64,000 nt of DNA from a virus (IMGVR_UViG_3300037264_008423:62001-126000); one strand, 5' to 3'. Counted from the first letter of the stretch, positions 17,835-25,572 are shown. Numbers and translations are program-made. The notes: generated by a model not told the origin, from the letters alone.

Positions 17835-18405
17835 GTAGCACTGCTTAAAAGCTTGTGGAGGCTATGCGAGTCCACCTTTACTATATAGCTGACGGGTGAA
17901 AAGCGGGTATCACCGCTCAAAAGCTTGTGGAGGCTATGCGAGGCTGAGCTGGATAGGCACTCGGAAGCGGTCGTGCAAGTAGCACCGTTAAAAGCTTGTG
18001 GAGGCTATGCGAGCGCAGCTACCCCTAAGACCTTTTCCACCGGCGTTCTGTATCACTGCTTAAAAGCTTGTGGAGGCTATGCGAGATGACCATTGCGCCC
18101 ATGATGTGGCGCTGCGACTGGTATCACCGCTTAAAAGTCTGTGGAGGGCTATGCGAGAAGGTGGCTTACGGATACGCTGCTTAAAAGCCTGTGGAGGGCT
18201 GTGCGAGATGAGTGTCCCGAAAGCATTGAAGTATCACTGCTTAAAGGTTTGTGGAGGGCTATGCGAGAATAAAGTTTAGGAACGACGTGAAATTACTGAG
18301 GTATCACTGCTTTAAAGCTTGTGGAGGCTATGCGAGGATGATCTGGTCGTAACCATACGGCGCTTTGTAGTATCACTGCTTAAAAGCCTGTGGAGACTAT
18401 GCGAG
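17835..18405 (+). CRISPR. CRISPR-like array: nine 35-37-nt repeats, eight spacers, no recognised cas genes
   Basis: Repeats start at 17835, 17907, 17979, 18050, 18121, 18171, 18231, 18301 and 18370. The best-conserved core is GTGGAGGCTATGCGAG, preceded by GTATCACTGCTTAAAAG-type sequence. The spacers are unrelated to each other, with lengths 36, 36, 36, 35, 13, 23, 33 and 33 nt. The leader-end repeats are 36, 36, 35 and 36 nt and closely alike; repeats 5-7 carry an extra G and substitutions. Each repeat can fold AGCYT-GTGG-AGGCT, and changes in the stem mostly keep pairing through G-U. Length, spacing, leader-to-trailer decay and the boxA leader fit a CRISPR array. Sequence variation between repeats is higher than usual. 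Another tandem structured-RNA family remains possible. Confidence 0.75.
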
Positions 18406-18435
18406 CACGTGGACAGTTCAGAGCAAAAAGCGCAA

Positions 18436-18454
18436 TCTCCACAAGCTTTTAAGT
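18436..18454 (+). ncRNA. Anti-repeat at the end of the array
   Basis: The reverse complement of this segment contains CTTAAAAGCTTGTGGAG, a 17-nt perfect match to repeats 1 and 4. A transcript reading through would pair with repeat RNA, as a tracrRNA anti-repeat does, or fold back on the last repeat as a terminal hairpin. It lies 30 nt after the ninth repeat. Confidence 0.6.
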
Positions 18455-18476
18455 GTTAAAAATAGTTCTACCGGAC

Positions 18477-18893
18477 ATGGAACAGCTCATTGCCCATTTA
18501 GTCGGAGATTACGTGCTACAGAGCCAGTGGATGGCCAATAACAAAGACCGGGAGAACCTGCCCTGCCTGCTGCACTGCCTGCTCTACACGGCCTGCTTCC
18601 TGGCGCTTACCGGGTCCTGGAAGGCCCTGCTGGTGATCGGCGTGACCCACTTCCTGATCGACCGCTTCCGGCTGGTCCGTTACCTGATATGGGCTAAAAA
18701 CTGGCTGACGCCCCTGGGCTACTACCCGTGGAGCGCCTGCCAGAGCACCGGCTACCTGGATGTGGAACAGGACCCCATCGGGCTTAAGGAACCGTGGGAC
18801 CAGCGGCCCATCTGGCTGCGCGTGTGGCTCTTGATTATCACTGACAACACCCTGCACCTGGCTCTCAACTACGCGGCCCTCAAATATTTGTGA
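18477..18893 (+). CDS. DUF3307-like membrane protein
   Basis: 138 aa from ATG 18477. A GTG at 18453 would overlap the anti-repeat and is less likely. It begins EQLIAHLVGDYVLQSQWMAN and contains KDRENLPCLLHCLLY and THFLIDRFR, the conserved pattern of the DUF3307 family (His/Asp motifs in membrane helices), which is frequent in phages and of unknown function. Three or four hydrophobic segments are visible. The next gene overlaps its stop. Confidence 0.8.
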   Translation: MEQLIAHLVGDYVLQSQWMANNKDRENLPCLLHCLLYTACFLALTGSWKALLVIGVTHFLIDRFRLVRYLIWAKNWLTPLGYYPWSACQSTGYLDVEQDPIGLKEPWDQRPIWLRVWLLIITDNTLHLALNYAALKYL

Positions 18894-19033
18894 AATACTT
18901 CCTGCTCGCCCTGTTCTCCCTGGCGGCCACGACTTTCAGCCTGGCCTGGGACTTATGGCGTCAACACCGTAAAGAAAGGAAAGGAACCCATGACAGTCAA
19001 AGCGAAAAGTCTGACCAAAAACCCCGCGCCTAA
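18890..19033 (+). CDS. Small membrane peptide
   Basis: 47 aa starting with GTG 18890, overlapping the DUF3307 stop (GTGA). One hydrophobic helix (YFLLALFSLAATTFSLAW) is followed by a basic cytoplasmic tail (RQHRKERK). Its 3' part overlaps the next gene in another frame. The coupling makes translation plausible; function unknown, possibly a lysis or membrane accessory peptide. Confidence 0.5.
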   Translation: MKYFLLALFSLAATTFSLAWDLWRQHRKERKGTHDSQSEKSDQKPRA

Positions 19034-19199
19034 AGCGCGCGAAGTGGATTACGTCTGCCCCCATACCGGCCACACGGTCTATGTGGCCCACGGGCACATC
19101 ACGATCCAGGCCCACGGGCACACCACCCGGCTCTCTATCGCGCAATGGGCCAAGCTGGGTCGCATCGCTCTTCAGGTCGGGGAGTTTTTTGACCTATAG
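18990..19199 (+). CDS. Small His-rich protein
   Basis: 69 aa with a good ribosome site (AAGGAAAGGAACCC before the ATG). It contains CPHTGHTVYVAHGHITIQAH, a Cys/His-rich segment that may bind metal, then a helical tail. Family not recognised. Confidence 0.7.
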   Translation: MTVKAKSLTKNPAPKAREVDYVCPHTGHTVYVAHGHITIQAHGHTTRLSIAQWAKLGRIALQVGEFFDL

Positions 19200-19202
19200 C
19201 CT

Positions 19203-19646
19203 ATGAGACCCCAAAGACCCATTACCACCCTGCGTGTCTCCTTTGATATTGGAGGCGTGCTCACCAAGTATCCCGAAGTCTTCAAGCCGATCATCAAAGC
19301 CCTCCAGGCAGCCCAAGACGTGGAGGTCTATTTCCTGACCGACATGCCCAAGGTCAAAGACGCCCTGGCCATGCTGGAGATGAACGGCATCCAGACGCCC
19401 CCGGAGCGGATCATCTGCTCGCCCTTTAAGCGGCGCGGTGAATCCTGCAAGGCGGTGGACTGCCTGACCAAGGACATTCACCTGCACATTGATGACTTTC
19501 CCGCCTACGTGGCAGCCGGGGCGCGGGTGCGCCTGCTGCTCATGCCCGACCTGGGCCGCCCCTACTACGCCAAAGACTGGAAGACAGACGGCAAGGAAGG
19601 CCGCTTTGGCCACTGGGTAGAGGACGAGCCAGAAGCCGCTTCGTAG
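19203..19646 (+). CDS. HAD-like phosphatase-fold protein
   Basis: 147 aa. SFDIGGVLTK near the N-terminus corresponds to HAD motif I, YFLTDMPK to motif II and HIDDFP to motif IV. In motif I the second Asp of DxD is Gly, so the usual general acid is missing and phosphatase activity is uncertain. Phage HAD proteins include nucleotidases and polynucleotide phosphatases; the substrate is unknown here. It starts 3 nt after the previous gene. Confidence 0.75.
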   Translation: MRPQRPITTLRVSFDIGGVLTKYPEVFKPIIKALQAAQDVEVYFLTDMPKVKDALAMLEMNGIQTPPERIICSPFKRRGESCKAVDCLTKDIHLHIDDFPAYVAAGARVRLLLMPDLGRPYYAKDWKTDGKEGRFGHWVEDEPEAAS

Positions 19647-19742
19647 GGGTCCAGTAAAGGGTCGAAGTGTAAGCGTTATATTCTGGTCAAGAGTCGAGGT
19701 TCACGCGGATTGGGTGTTTACAGGCCGTCAATAGGGTTTGAT

Positions 19743-19770
19743 TTGACTTTTACTAAAAAATGTTTACATT
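19743..19770 (+). promoter_or_regulatory. Promoter of the same family, with longer leader
   Basis: TTGACT at 19743-19748, 16-nt spacer, TACATT at 19765-19770. Here the next gene begins 115 nt downstream, so this copy would make a real 5' leader. The 240-nt gap 19647-19885 holds nothing else that I recognise. Confidence 0.6.
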
Positions 19771-19885
19771 TTCCTTGCGAGCTAACGGGGTAGGGGTGTA
19801 AACTTTGAAAAATTTGGACGAAGTGGCGTACCGTGGAAGGGCGCGCGCTGAGTCCGGTTCTGCCTGATTACGGCGGTAATGTGCT

Positions 19886-20173
19886 ATGAATGAAGCAATA
19901 ACAACGGGTAAATATGTGGTGACGACCCTGCCCCTTGAGCACTGGATCAAGCCCATTGAGTGCGATTCGCGGCAGGAAGCGGAGGATGTCTGCGGGGCGC
20001 TGCGCCGAGTGTGTGGCTCGAAGTTCGGGGCCAGTTGCGGCTGGGAAGTGTTGGAGACGATCCGCGCGCGCCGGTCGGAAATACGGCAACATCGCGCCAT
20101 CATGCAGATGATGGGCGAGGCCGCGCGGAAAGTGGAAAAGCTGATTAAAGTGAAATCCAGGAAAAAGCCATGA
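19886..20173 (+). CDS. Unknown small protein
   Basis: 95 aa. Residues 25-60 contain four Cys in a helical setting (DVCGALRRVCGSKFGASCGW) not spaced as a standard finger. The C-terminus is basic (KVKSRKKP). The stop overlaps the next start (ATGA at 20170). Confidence 0.65.
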   Translation: MNEAITTGKYVVTTLPLEHWIKPIECDSRQEAEDVCGALRRVCGSKFGASCGWEVLETIRARRSEIRQHRAIMQMMGEAARKVEKLIKVKSRKKP

Positions 20174-20334
20174 ACTCCGTAGAGTATGCCATCGGCGGAG
20201 AGCCGATTCAGCCTTACCCGGACGAGCCGCACCCTGACAACGAGGCAGACTGGAAGCAGTGGTGGGTGCGCAAGCACTATCAACCCGATAGGCCGCTCCT
20301 TCAGGGCGACCTGGTGTTCATGCACCGAACCTGA
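20170..20334 (+). CDS. Small unknown protein
   Basis: 54 aa, start overlapping the upstream stop. Acidic and Pro-rich at the N-terminus (PYPDEPHPDNEADWKQWW), then basic. Its coupling to the upstream gene supports translation. Confidence 0.55.
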   Translation: MNSVEYAIGGEPIQPYPDEPHPDNEADWKQWWVRKHYQPDRPLLQGDLVFMHRT

Positions 20335-20378
20335 CTGGAGACTCTGGCCCGTTGGCCGGTCTCTCCTAAAACTAAGTT

Positions 20379-20579
20379 ATGAAATCTGGTGAATTAAAAT
20401 GCGGCGTGGCACGGACTTGCGAGTCGTGCCTGCACCTGCGGCTCAGGACGCTCCAGGATCGGAAGCACGAGGCAGGCTACCACCATGCCCGGCACTGGTG
20501 CGCCAAGAATGATTTTCCGACGCTGCCGGGCGCTTTGCGCTGCGGCGGGGATGACTATGAGCGTCTTCAGGCGCGCTAG
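20379..20579 (+). CDS. Small Cys-rich protein
   Basis: 66 aa with Cys at four places (CGVARTCESC, WCAK, LRCGGDD) and several His, suggesting a small zinc-binding fold. Many phages carry similar short Cys proteins of unknown role. Confidence 0.65.
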   Translation: MKSGELKCGVARTCESCLHLRLRTLQDRKHEAGYHHARHWCAKNDFPTLPGALRCGGDDYERLQAR

Positions 20580-20591
20580 CTAAGGTAAACT

Positions 20592-20879
20592 ATGAAAATA
20601 ATCAAACAAGGAGCTGTGGCCGTTGCCGGCGTAAAGTGGTGGTTGGGTAAAAAGGTCATCTGTGGTGTCTGCGGTTGCGAGGCGGAGCTGGAAGCCACAG
20701 ACAACGTGGCCTCGTTGACGGGCCATGATACGCGCCGGGCGGAGATCGCCTGCTGCATGGGCGGCTGTCTCGGAGTGATGGTCTTTTCGATGAATTTAAA
20801 GGAACTCCAAACCAAGGTTGCTTATGAGCCCGCCGAACAGCGTGATCGGGAAACCCAAGAGCCTCTTGTGGGGATTTGA
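20592..20879 (+). CDS. Small zinc-ribbon-like protein
   Basis: 95 aa. CGVCGCEAE and ACCMGGCLG form two Cys pairs ~35 residues apart, as in a zinc ribbon. The C-terminus is charged. It overlaps the next small gene by 56 nt. Confidence 0.65.
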   Translation: MKIIKQGAVAVAGVKWWLGKKVICGVCGCEAELEATDNVASLTGHDTRRAEIACCMGGCLGVMVFSMNLKELQTKVAYEPAEQRDRETQEPLVGI

Positions 20880-21021
20880 GGAGCGCGCCTGCACTCGCTG
20901 CGGCGAGGTCAAGGGTGGAAGTCCATATCGGCTGTGCCGGTGCCAGCGTGAGGAACGCGGCATCCGGGACGGCGCGCAGCCCCATTTTGATCATGCCCAG
21001 GAAAATCCAACCCAGTCCTGA
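20824..21021 (+). CDS. Small zinc-finger-like protein
   Basis: 65 aa from ATG 20824, overlapping the upstream gene in another frame. CTRCGEVKGGSPYRLCRC gives a CxxC...CxC arrangement fitting a small zinc finger. Moderate confidence because of the overlap. Confidence 0.5.
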   Translation: MSPPNSVIGKPKSLLWGFEERACTRCGEVKGGSPYRLCRCQREERGIRDGAQPHFDHAQENPTQS

Positions 21022-21199
21022 GATTACCGCGTGGACCAAACGTCTTGACGCGCTGCTCAAAGAGTGCCCACCGGGCCATTGGCTCTTCGCGGCCAATGGC
21101 CATCTGGTGATCCTGCGCTACCAGCGGGGGCGGGAGCGCACCCTCACGCGCGATGGCGGCATGGACCCCAAGCCGTTCCACACTCCGCGCCAATTTTAA
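20993..21199 (+). CDS. Small unknown protein
   Basis: 68 aa from ATG 20993, basic, with a GHWLFAANGHLVILRYQRG strand-rich middle. It overlaps the previous gene by 29 nt. No recognised domain. Confidence 0.5.
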   Translation: MPRKIQPSPEITAWTKRLDALLKECPPGHWLFAANGHLVILRYQRGRERTLTRDGGMDPKPFHTPRQF

Positions 21200-21216
21200 A
21201 ACCCGTTCTATCCTGT

Positions 21217-21359
21217 GGCGAGTGCGAGCGTTTGGCTGATTCCGTAAGGATGACAGTAAAAGGATCGTCAGTTAATCCTCACTCCAGCGGTCCTCACAGG
21301 CCGCTGTGGATCTGATTGTCGCCCACGCGTTCCGCTACTCTGATTGCGGCGCACTCGCC
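21217..21359 (+). ncRNA. Possible structured RNA closed by a 10-bp inverted repeat
   Basis: GGCGAGTGCG at 21217-21226 pairs with CGCACTCGCC at 21350-21359, followed by CTTTTTT. Inside, AGCGG and CCGCT form a further stem. This 170-nt gap before the next gene has no convincing reading frame. Confidence 0.4.
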
Positions 21360-21371
21360 CTTTTTTCCTCT

Positions 21372-21917
21372 ATGTGTGACTGCATTGAAAAAGTAAACGC
21401 CAAGCTCGCGAAGCGGCACCTGGAACTGAAGCTGCACGCTATCATTGACACCACGACTTACCAAACCGGGCGCGCGCTGGCCCTGGAGACCGTGCGCACT
21501 AAGAAAGGGGTCAAGCCCGTTCCGGTCTTCTTGGAGTTTTGTCCTTTCTGCGGCCAGCCTTTCAAGGGGTCGGACCAGAAGATGGACACGCAGGCGGAAG
21601 TCAATGATCCCGCGACCGAGCGGAGGTTGGTCCAAGCTCTGGCGGGAAAAGCACCGGACGAGGAGCTGGTGTTCGAGGAGCCAGACACGCTTCGGGATAA
21701 CCAGGCTCAATTGGACTGGTATCCAGTCCGCTGCGGTTCTCTTGCGCTCACGGTGGGCACCGATGTGACGACGGACGACTGCAACGGCGAGCTGGTCCCC
21801 TGCGGCTCCATTACGGGCGGCACCCTCAATTACGTGACCGGCGAAATGCGGGTGACGGGTGTGGCGGCGGACAGCGCCTTTACAGCAACCTACCGATATG
21901 TATGTCAGAATCCCTAG
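21372..21917 (+). CDS. Fusion of a CDCIEKVN-type phage protein and a virion-type beta segment
   Basis: 181 aa from ATG 21372. Residues 1-70 (MCDCIEKVNAKLAKRHLEL ... FCPFCGQPF) match a small Cys protein common in phages. From ~125 onward, GSLALTVGTDVTTDDCNGE and GGTLNYVTGEMRVTGVA look like the beta repeat found in tail proteins. The two parts are usually separate, so this may be a fusion. It overlaps the next gene by 16 nt. Confidence 0.65.
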   Translation: MCDCIEKVNAKLAKRHLELKLHAIIDTTTYQTGRALALETVRTKKGVKPVPVFLEFCPFCGQPFKGSDQKMDTQAEVNDPATERRLVQALAGKAPDEELVFEEPDTLRDNQAQLDWYPVRCGSLALTVGTDVTTDDCNGELVPCGSITGGTLNYVTGEMRVTGVAADSAFTATYRYVCQNP

Positions 21918-22525
21918 TCTTTTGTGATGTTACCGATCTGGTGAACCTGCCCGTGCCGGGAGATCCCCCGCTGGCCCGGCTGGTCGGCCAGCCTAAACAG
22001 GTGCGCTGGGCGGAGACGATACGCACCAGCCAGACCATCGAGTGGCACCACGATTTGCCGGAATTAGTTTACAAAGCGGTCCTGACTATCGAGGATGCAA
22101 CCTGGTGGATCGCCAAGCGCGAAAATGACGCCAGCCACATTAAGTGGCCCGTGTCCTGGCTGTCCCACTCTAAACGTTTGAACATGTTCAAACCGACCAA
22201 TGGACCGCCGCCAGAGCCAACCCCCCAGGGCAAGACCCTGATGGAAGTGTTCGCGGAAGAGGACTCGAAGAGAAGCCGGACCGTGGCGGAGGCGGCGGAG
22301 GCGGCGGAGGCGCGCGTGAAATCCGAGCGGGAGAAGGTCGATGCCGACCAGTTTGAGTCCTTTGCGCGCAAGGTCGCCAACTCGCCCGAACTGGCCTACC
22401 TGACCATTCTGTCCCAAATGTTCCGCATCAGCCGCAATCCCCATATCCACATCCATTACGAGAAAGCCAGGGAGCGGGTGCTCGCCCACCTGAAGGCCAT
22501 TAAGGACCTGGCTGGCGCTCCTTAG
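21902..22525 (+). CDS. Unknown protein with coiled-coil centre
   Basis: 207 aa. Residues 118-150 are a Glu/Ala/Lys-rich coiled coil (AEAAEAAEARVKSEREKVD). The flanking regions are globular. No membrane segment. The family is not recognised; virion or chaperone-like roles are possible. Confidence 0.65.
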   Translation: MSESLVFCDVTDLVNLPVPGDPPLARLVGQPKQVRWAETIRTSQTIEWHHDLPELVYKAVLTIEDATWWIAKRENDASHIKWPVSWLSHSKRLNMFKPTNGPPPEPTPQGKTLMEVFAEEDSKRSRTVAEAAEAAEARVKSEREKVDADQFESFARKVANSPELAYLTILSQMFRISRNPHIHIHYEKARERVLAHLKAIKDLAGAP

Positions 22526-22560
22526 CGGGGGGCTAGGGCCGTCCGTCCGGTATTTAGGTG

Positions 22561-23010
22561 ATGACGGATAATATTCACATCTTTGGCACTCTGACCGCTG
22601 TGGCACTGCAAATGTATGCCATTATCCTGGCGCAGCCTTTTCGCCGGTTTATGCCGCGCCGGACCTGGCAGCTTTTCATGGCGCTCAACCTGTGCGTCCT
22701 CAGTCGCCTCGTCCTCAGCTTCATGGAAATTGTTTTTGACTGGCGCGGCAATGCCTACGAGAACCTGGCGGTTTTGGTGGGCCTGTTCGTGTCCAGCTTC
22801 ATGCTGCTAGCCGTGATCAGCTTGCGCGCTTACATCATGAGCGAGCGCAAAAGGTTGGTGGAGTTAGCCAGGGCCACGCTCGATCTGGCCCTGGAAACCA
22901 AGAAGGAGGATTCCGTGGCCTACCAACTGGCGCTTCACTTCATCGAGCTGAGAGAAACCCAGGACACGGCCATTGCCGACGCCAAGAACGGCTCGAAACT
23001 CCGTAGTTAA
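22561..23010 (+). CDS. Small multi-pass membrane protein
   Basis: 149 aa from ATG 22561 (GTG just before is an alternative). Three hydrophobic segments are visible: IFGTLTAVALQMYAIILAQ, WQLFMALNLCVLSRLVLSF and LAVLVGLFVSSFMLLAVIS. A charged cytoplasmic helix of ~60 residues follows. Position among virion genes suggests a holin-like or envelope-associated role, not proven. Confidence 0.65.
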   Translation: MTDNIHIFGTLTAVALQMYAIILAQPFRRFMPRRTWQLFMALNLCVLSRLVLSFMEIVFDWRGNAYENLAVLVGLFVSSFMLLAVISLRAYIMSERKRLVELARATLDLALETKKEDSVAYQLALHFIELRETQDTAIADAKNGSKLRS

Positions 23011-23013
23011 GGC

Positions 23014-23640
23014 GTGCTGGGCAGTCGTCATAGTTTTCGGGACATCAATGTCCGTCATCCGCAGTCCACGGCGTTTCGCGCCGGGGAGGAACGCTGGATT
23101 ACCCAAGCCTCGGCGGCTGTGGCGCTGGAAATTGTTTCGGCGGGGGCCTTCACCGACGCGCTGAGCCTGACCATCGTGGGCACGGGCAGTGTTTACATGC
23201 TTCAGACCGCCTACGACGTGGGCGCTGGCACGGACGCGCTGTCAATGGCGGCGAGTTTGGGCAACATCGGAGGCTATGACATCTACAATACCGTAAACAA
23301 CGGCAACATGGCCTTAGCGGTGTTTGGCACTCACTTCGAGGCGCTCTTGGACTTGCAAAGCGTGGGGACCAGCGCCCAGTCGATGGACCTCGCTTTGTTC
23401 GGCAGCTATCGTGAAGTGGTGTCGGCGGTGGATACCGGCACCGAGGCATGGCAGATGACGCTCTCCGTCATGGGCACTTACCTTCAGACGGTGACTTCAA
23501 CTGACGCTGGAACGGATACCAGCAGCCTGTCCCTGGGGGTGTTCGGCACCCATACGAGTGTCACGGTTCACGCCGGAACTTACGCGGAAAGCCAAAACAA
23601 CTTCATGGTGACTGTCTTTGGAACCTATCTCGCTATTTAA
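23014..23640 (+). CDS. Fibre protein with beta repeats and shared attachment N-terminus
   Basis: 208 aa from GTG 23014. Residues 9-40 (DINVRHPQSTAF ... ERWITQASAA) resemble the N-terminus of the stalk fibre at 29 kb, suggesting a common virion attachment segment. The rest is four or five repeats around MxLxVFGTY and DxGTxxxSMxL, typical of short tail-fibre shafts. Confidence 0.7.
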   Translation: MLGSRHSFRDINVRHPQSTAFRAGEERWITQASAAVALEIVSAGAFTDALSLTIVGTGSVYMLQTAYDVGAGTDALSMAASLGNIGGYDIYNTVNNGNMALAVFGTHFEALLDLQSVGTSAQSMDLALFGSYREVVSAVDTGTEAWQMTLSVMGTYLQTVTSTDAGTDTSSLSLGVFGTHTSVTVHAGTYAESQNNFMVTVFGTYLAI

Positions 23641-23643
23641 GTT

Positions 23644-24867
23644 ATGAATTTGATTGCGTCAGTAGGCTATACTTTGCGCGGAGAGATCGAGGCCAGTATT
23701 GTGGAGCGCGGCCAGGTGGTGCGGCGGTTTCCGCGCCAGCGCAACTTGATTTTAAACCAGGGCTTGGATCAAATTGCCTCCCTCTACATCGCAAACTGTT
23801 TTCAATACGCGGCGATGGGTTCGGGCACCACGCCCACGGAGTCGGATAGCGGGGTGGAGACTGTGAATATCGTTTCCGGCACCGCTACGATCTCCACGAT
23901 TGGATTTTTGGCGGGTGACGCGACAGACGTGGGCAAGACCATCAAACTGGATACGTCAGGCAATACTTTCCTGGTTACGGGATTCACGAGCACCACCCAA
24001 TGCACGGTTAGCCCCAGTAGCACTATCGGGCCGGACACGTTCATCATTTACAACACCAACCAGACGGGTTTGACCACCGAGATTACCGGGGGCGGCGGCG
24101 CTTCACGGCGCACCAGCACTTATCTGACAGGCGCGCCTAATTGCCAGACCGTGACCACGGGCGCGGTGACCGTCCTGACCCGCACCTTTGATTTTTCCGT
24201 GGAGACGGGTCCCAATTCGTGTAATGAAGTGGGATTTGCCAGCACGTCCACGGTCGGTTCCAACCTGTTTTCCCGCATCAAGCTGCCCTCCACCGCCTCG
24301 CTCACAGCCGGACAGCAGCTACGGGTGAAGTATAGCGTGTCGGTTACGGTCTCTCCCATTACGCCGCAGACTATCGGCTCCTCACCCGTGGTGGGCTGGC
24401 CAGCCGCGACCGGCACCCTTCAGTGCGAGGAAATTCCCGTCGCTTTCATTCAGACCAATGGTTTTGTAGTCAGCACCAAAGCCTTCAACTCGGTCGATAG
24501 CAAATACTACTGCGGTTTCGGCGAGCCATCGACCACCGGCGACAACTTTACGACGATTTCCATGTCTTCCACGGCTCCGGCGCACGGCACCTACGGCGCG
24601 GCCAGATCGGCTTCGGCCTGGCTCACCCAGGAGGGGTATCGGCCCACGCTGAGCACCTACACGGTGGGCACCTATACGCGGGATCAGCTTTATACTTTTC
24701 TGGTCGGCCAGGCGAATCGAAGCGACTGGCGCGCGCTGTATTTGATGGATGCGGGTTCCGCCAGCAACGACGTGGTGTTCCTATACGTGTTTGACACGAT
24801 TCAGCAGAAGCTCAGCACACACACGCTGACCGTGGGCTTCCGGCACACCTGGGGCCGCGTTCTATAA
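23644..24867 (+). CDS. Tail-fibre-like protein
   Basis: 407 aa, Ser/Thr/Gly-rich and beta-predicted. The N-terminus SVGYTLRGEIEASIVERGQ with NLILNQGLDQIASLY follows the pattern of phage tail proteins that start with 'RGEIE ... NLI.N.GLD'. The C-terminus contains FRHTWGRVL. It lies between two other fibre-type genes. Likely a host-contact protein. Confidence 0.7.
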   Translation: MNLIASVGYTLRGEIEASIVERGQVVRRFPRQRNLILNQGLDQIASLYIANCFQYAAMGSGTTPTESDSGVETVNIVSGTATISTIGFLAGDATDVGKTIKLDTSGNTFLVTGFTSTTQCTVSPSSTIGPDTFIIYNTNQTGLTTEITGGGGASRRTSTYLTGAPNCQTVTTGAVTVLTRTFDFSVETGPNSCNEVGFASTSTVGSNLFSRIKLPSTASLTAGQQLRVKYSVSVTVSPITPQTIGSSPVVGWPAATGTLQCEEIPVAFIQTNGFVVSTKAFNSVDSKYYCGFGEPSTTGDNFTTISMSSTAPAHGTYGAARSASAWLTQEGYRPTLSTYTVGTYTRDQLYTFLVGQANRSDWRALYLMDAGSASNDVVFLYVFDTIQQKLSTHTLTVGFRHTWGRVL

Positions 24868-24870
24868 AGC

Positions 24871-25080
24871 GTGCTGGAGATACTTAAGTTTACATTTTCA
24901 AGCTTTTGGATCTGGCTGGGGACCTGCGCGCTGATTTTCTGCGTGACCTCGGCGTTCGCTTCCATGATCGGGTTTTTCCGGGCGCTCCTCCGCGAGCACC
25001 GCTGCTGCCACTGTGAACATAAGAGTATCGAACGTATTAATCGCCAATCGGGCAACGATCAACGGCAACATTTATCCTAG
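24871..25080 (+). CDS. Small membrane protein
   Basis: 69 aa from GTG 24871. One hydrophobic helix (SSFWIWLGTCALIFCVTSAF) is followed by a basic tail with CCHCEHK. It overlaps the next gene by 68 nt. Possibly lysis-related; unproven. Confidence 0.5.
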   Translation: MLEILKFTFSSFWIWLGTCALIFCVTSAFASMIGFFRALLREHRCCHCEHKSIERINRQSGNDQRQHLS

Positions 25081-25399
25081 AGAGGTAGTGCGCAAAGCCG
25101 CCGCGCTCGCCCAGGAAAAGGTCAAGCAGCGCAAGCTCCTGGTCCATGCTGGAGATCCGCCGACGCTGCGCAACGCGGTGGGGATCGTTACCCGGCTCGA
25201 CGAAGATGGCGGCCAGGTTTCCATGTCCGTGGAAATGCTGCCCGTCATGGAAGCGCAAGCCGTGGCCCAGGAAATCAAAACGGGCAGATTGAAGCTGGCT
25301 CCACGAGGGACGGGAACCGTGGTGGACGGGGGGGTGATCCAGGACGATTTTCAACTGGAGTCCTGGGACCTGGCGTTCCCCAAAAAGGAAACGCCATGA
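25013..25399 (+). CDS. Prohead-protease-like (gp21/S78 type) protein lacking the usual Ser
   Basis: 128 aa from GTG 25013. The order NGNIYPREVVRKAA, LLVHAGDP, VGIVTRL, GRLKLAPRGTGTV and DDFQLESWDLAF follows the T4 gp21/herpesvirus-type prohead protease pattern (NxRxYP, GHP, GVSSRGxG, DFxLxxxDxV). The His is present, but the nucleophile position in SSRG reads APRG, so catalysis by the usual Ser/His pair looks lost. It is two genes upstream of a multi-module protein that carries seven acidic signatures. Assignment by pattern, moderately sure. Confidence 0.6.
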   Translation: MNIRVSNVLIANRATINGNIYPREVVRKAAALAQEKVKQRKLLVHAGDPPTLRNAVGIVTRLDEDGGQVSMSVEMLPVMEAQAVAQEIKTGRLKLAPRGTGTVVDGGVIQDDFQLESWDLAFPKKETP

Positions 25400-25569
25400 C
25401 TAAGCCTATTAAAGAACCCAAGATTAGCACTCGCCTGCTGGCACCCGCCACGCGCACGGTCATTCAGATTGATTTGGGCGGCCTGACGGCGCGCGAAAAG
25501 TGGCTGAAGGTGGACGCTTGGCTCGAAAAGCTGCGCTCTAAGTTGGCGCTGTCCAAATCCGGTAGTTAG
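25396..25569 (+). CDS. Small basic protein
   Basis: 57 aa, start overlapping the protease-like stop (ATGA), ending three bases before the next gene. Basic with an amphipathic helix (AREKWLKVDAWLEKLRSKL). Unknown function. Confidence 0.6.
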   Translation: MTKPIKEPKISTRLLAPATRTVIQIDLGGLTAREKWLKVDAWLEKLRSKLALSKSGS

Positions 25570-25572
25570 GGC

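Noticed and set aside
18070-18279. A 69-codon open frame inside the repeat array
   Set aside because: It consists of repeat and spacer sequence read in one frame; the repeated 'CGGLCE'-like pieces are translation of the repeat, with no start signal.
17835-18405. TIGR-type (paired short spacer) array
   Set aside because: Here a single ~36-nt repeat alternates with one ~36-nt spacer, and no Nop-domain protein is adjacent.
19647-19885. tRNA gene in a gene-free gap
   Set aside because: No cloverleaf or T-loop consensus could be built here or in the other gaps.
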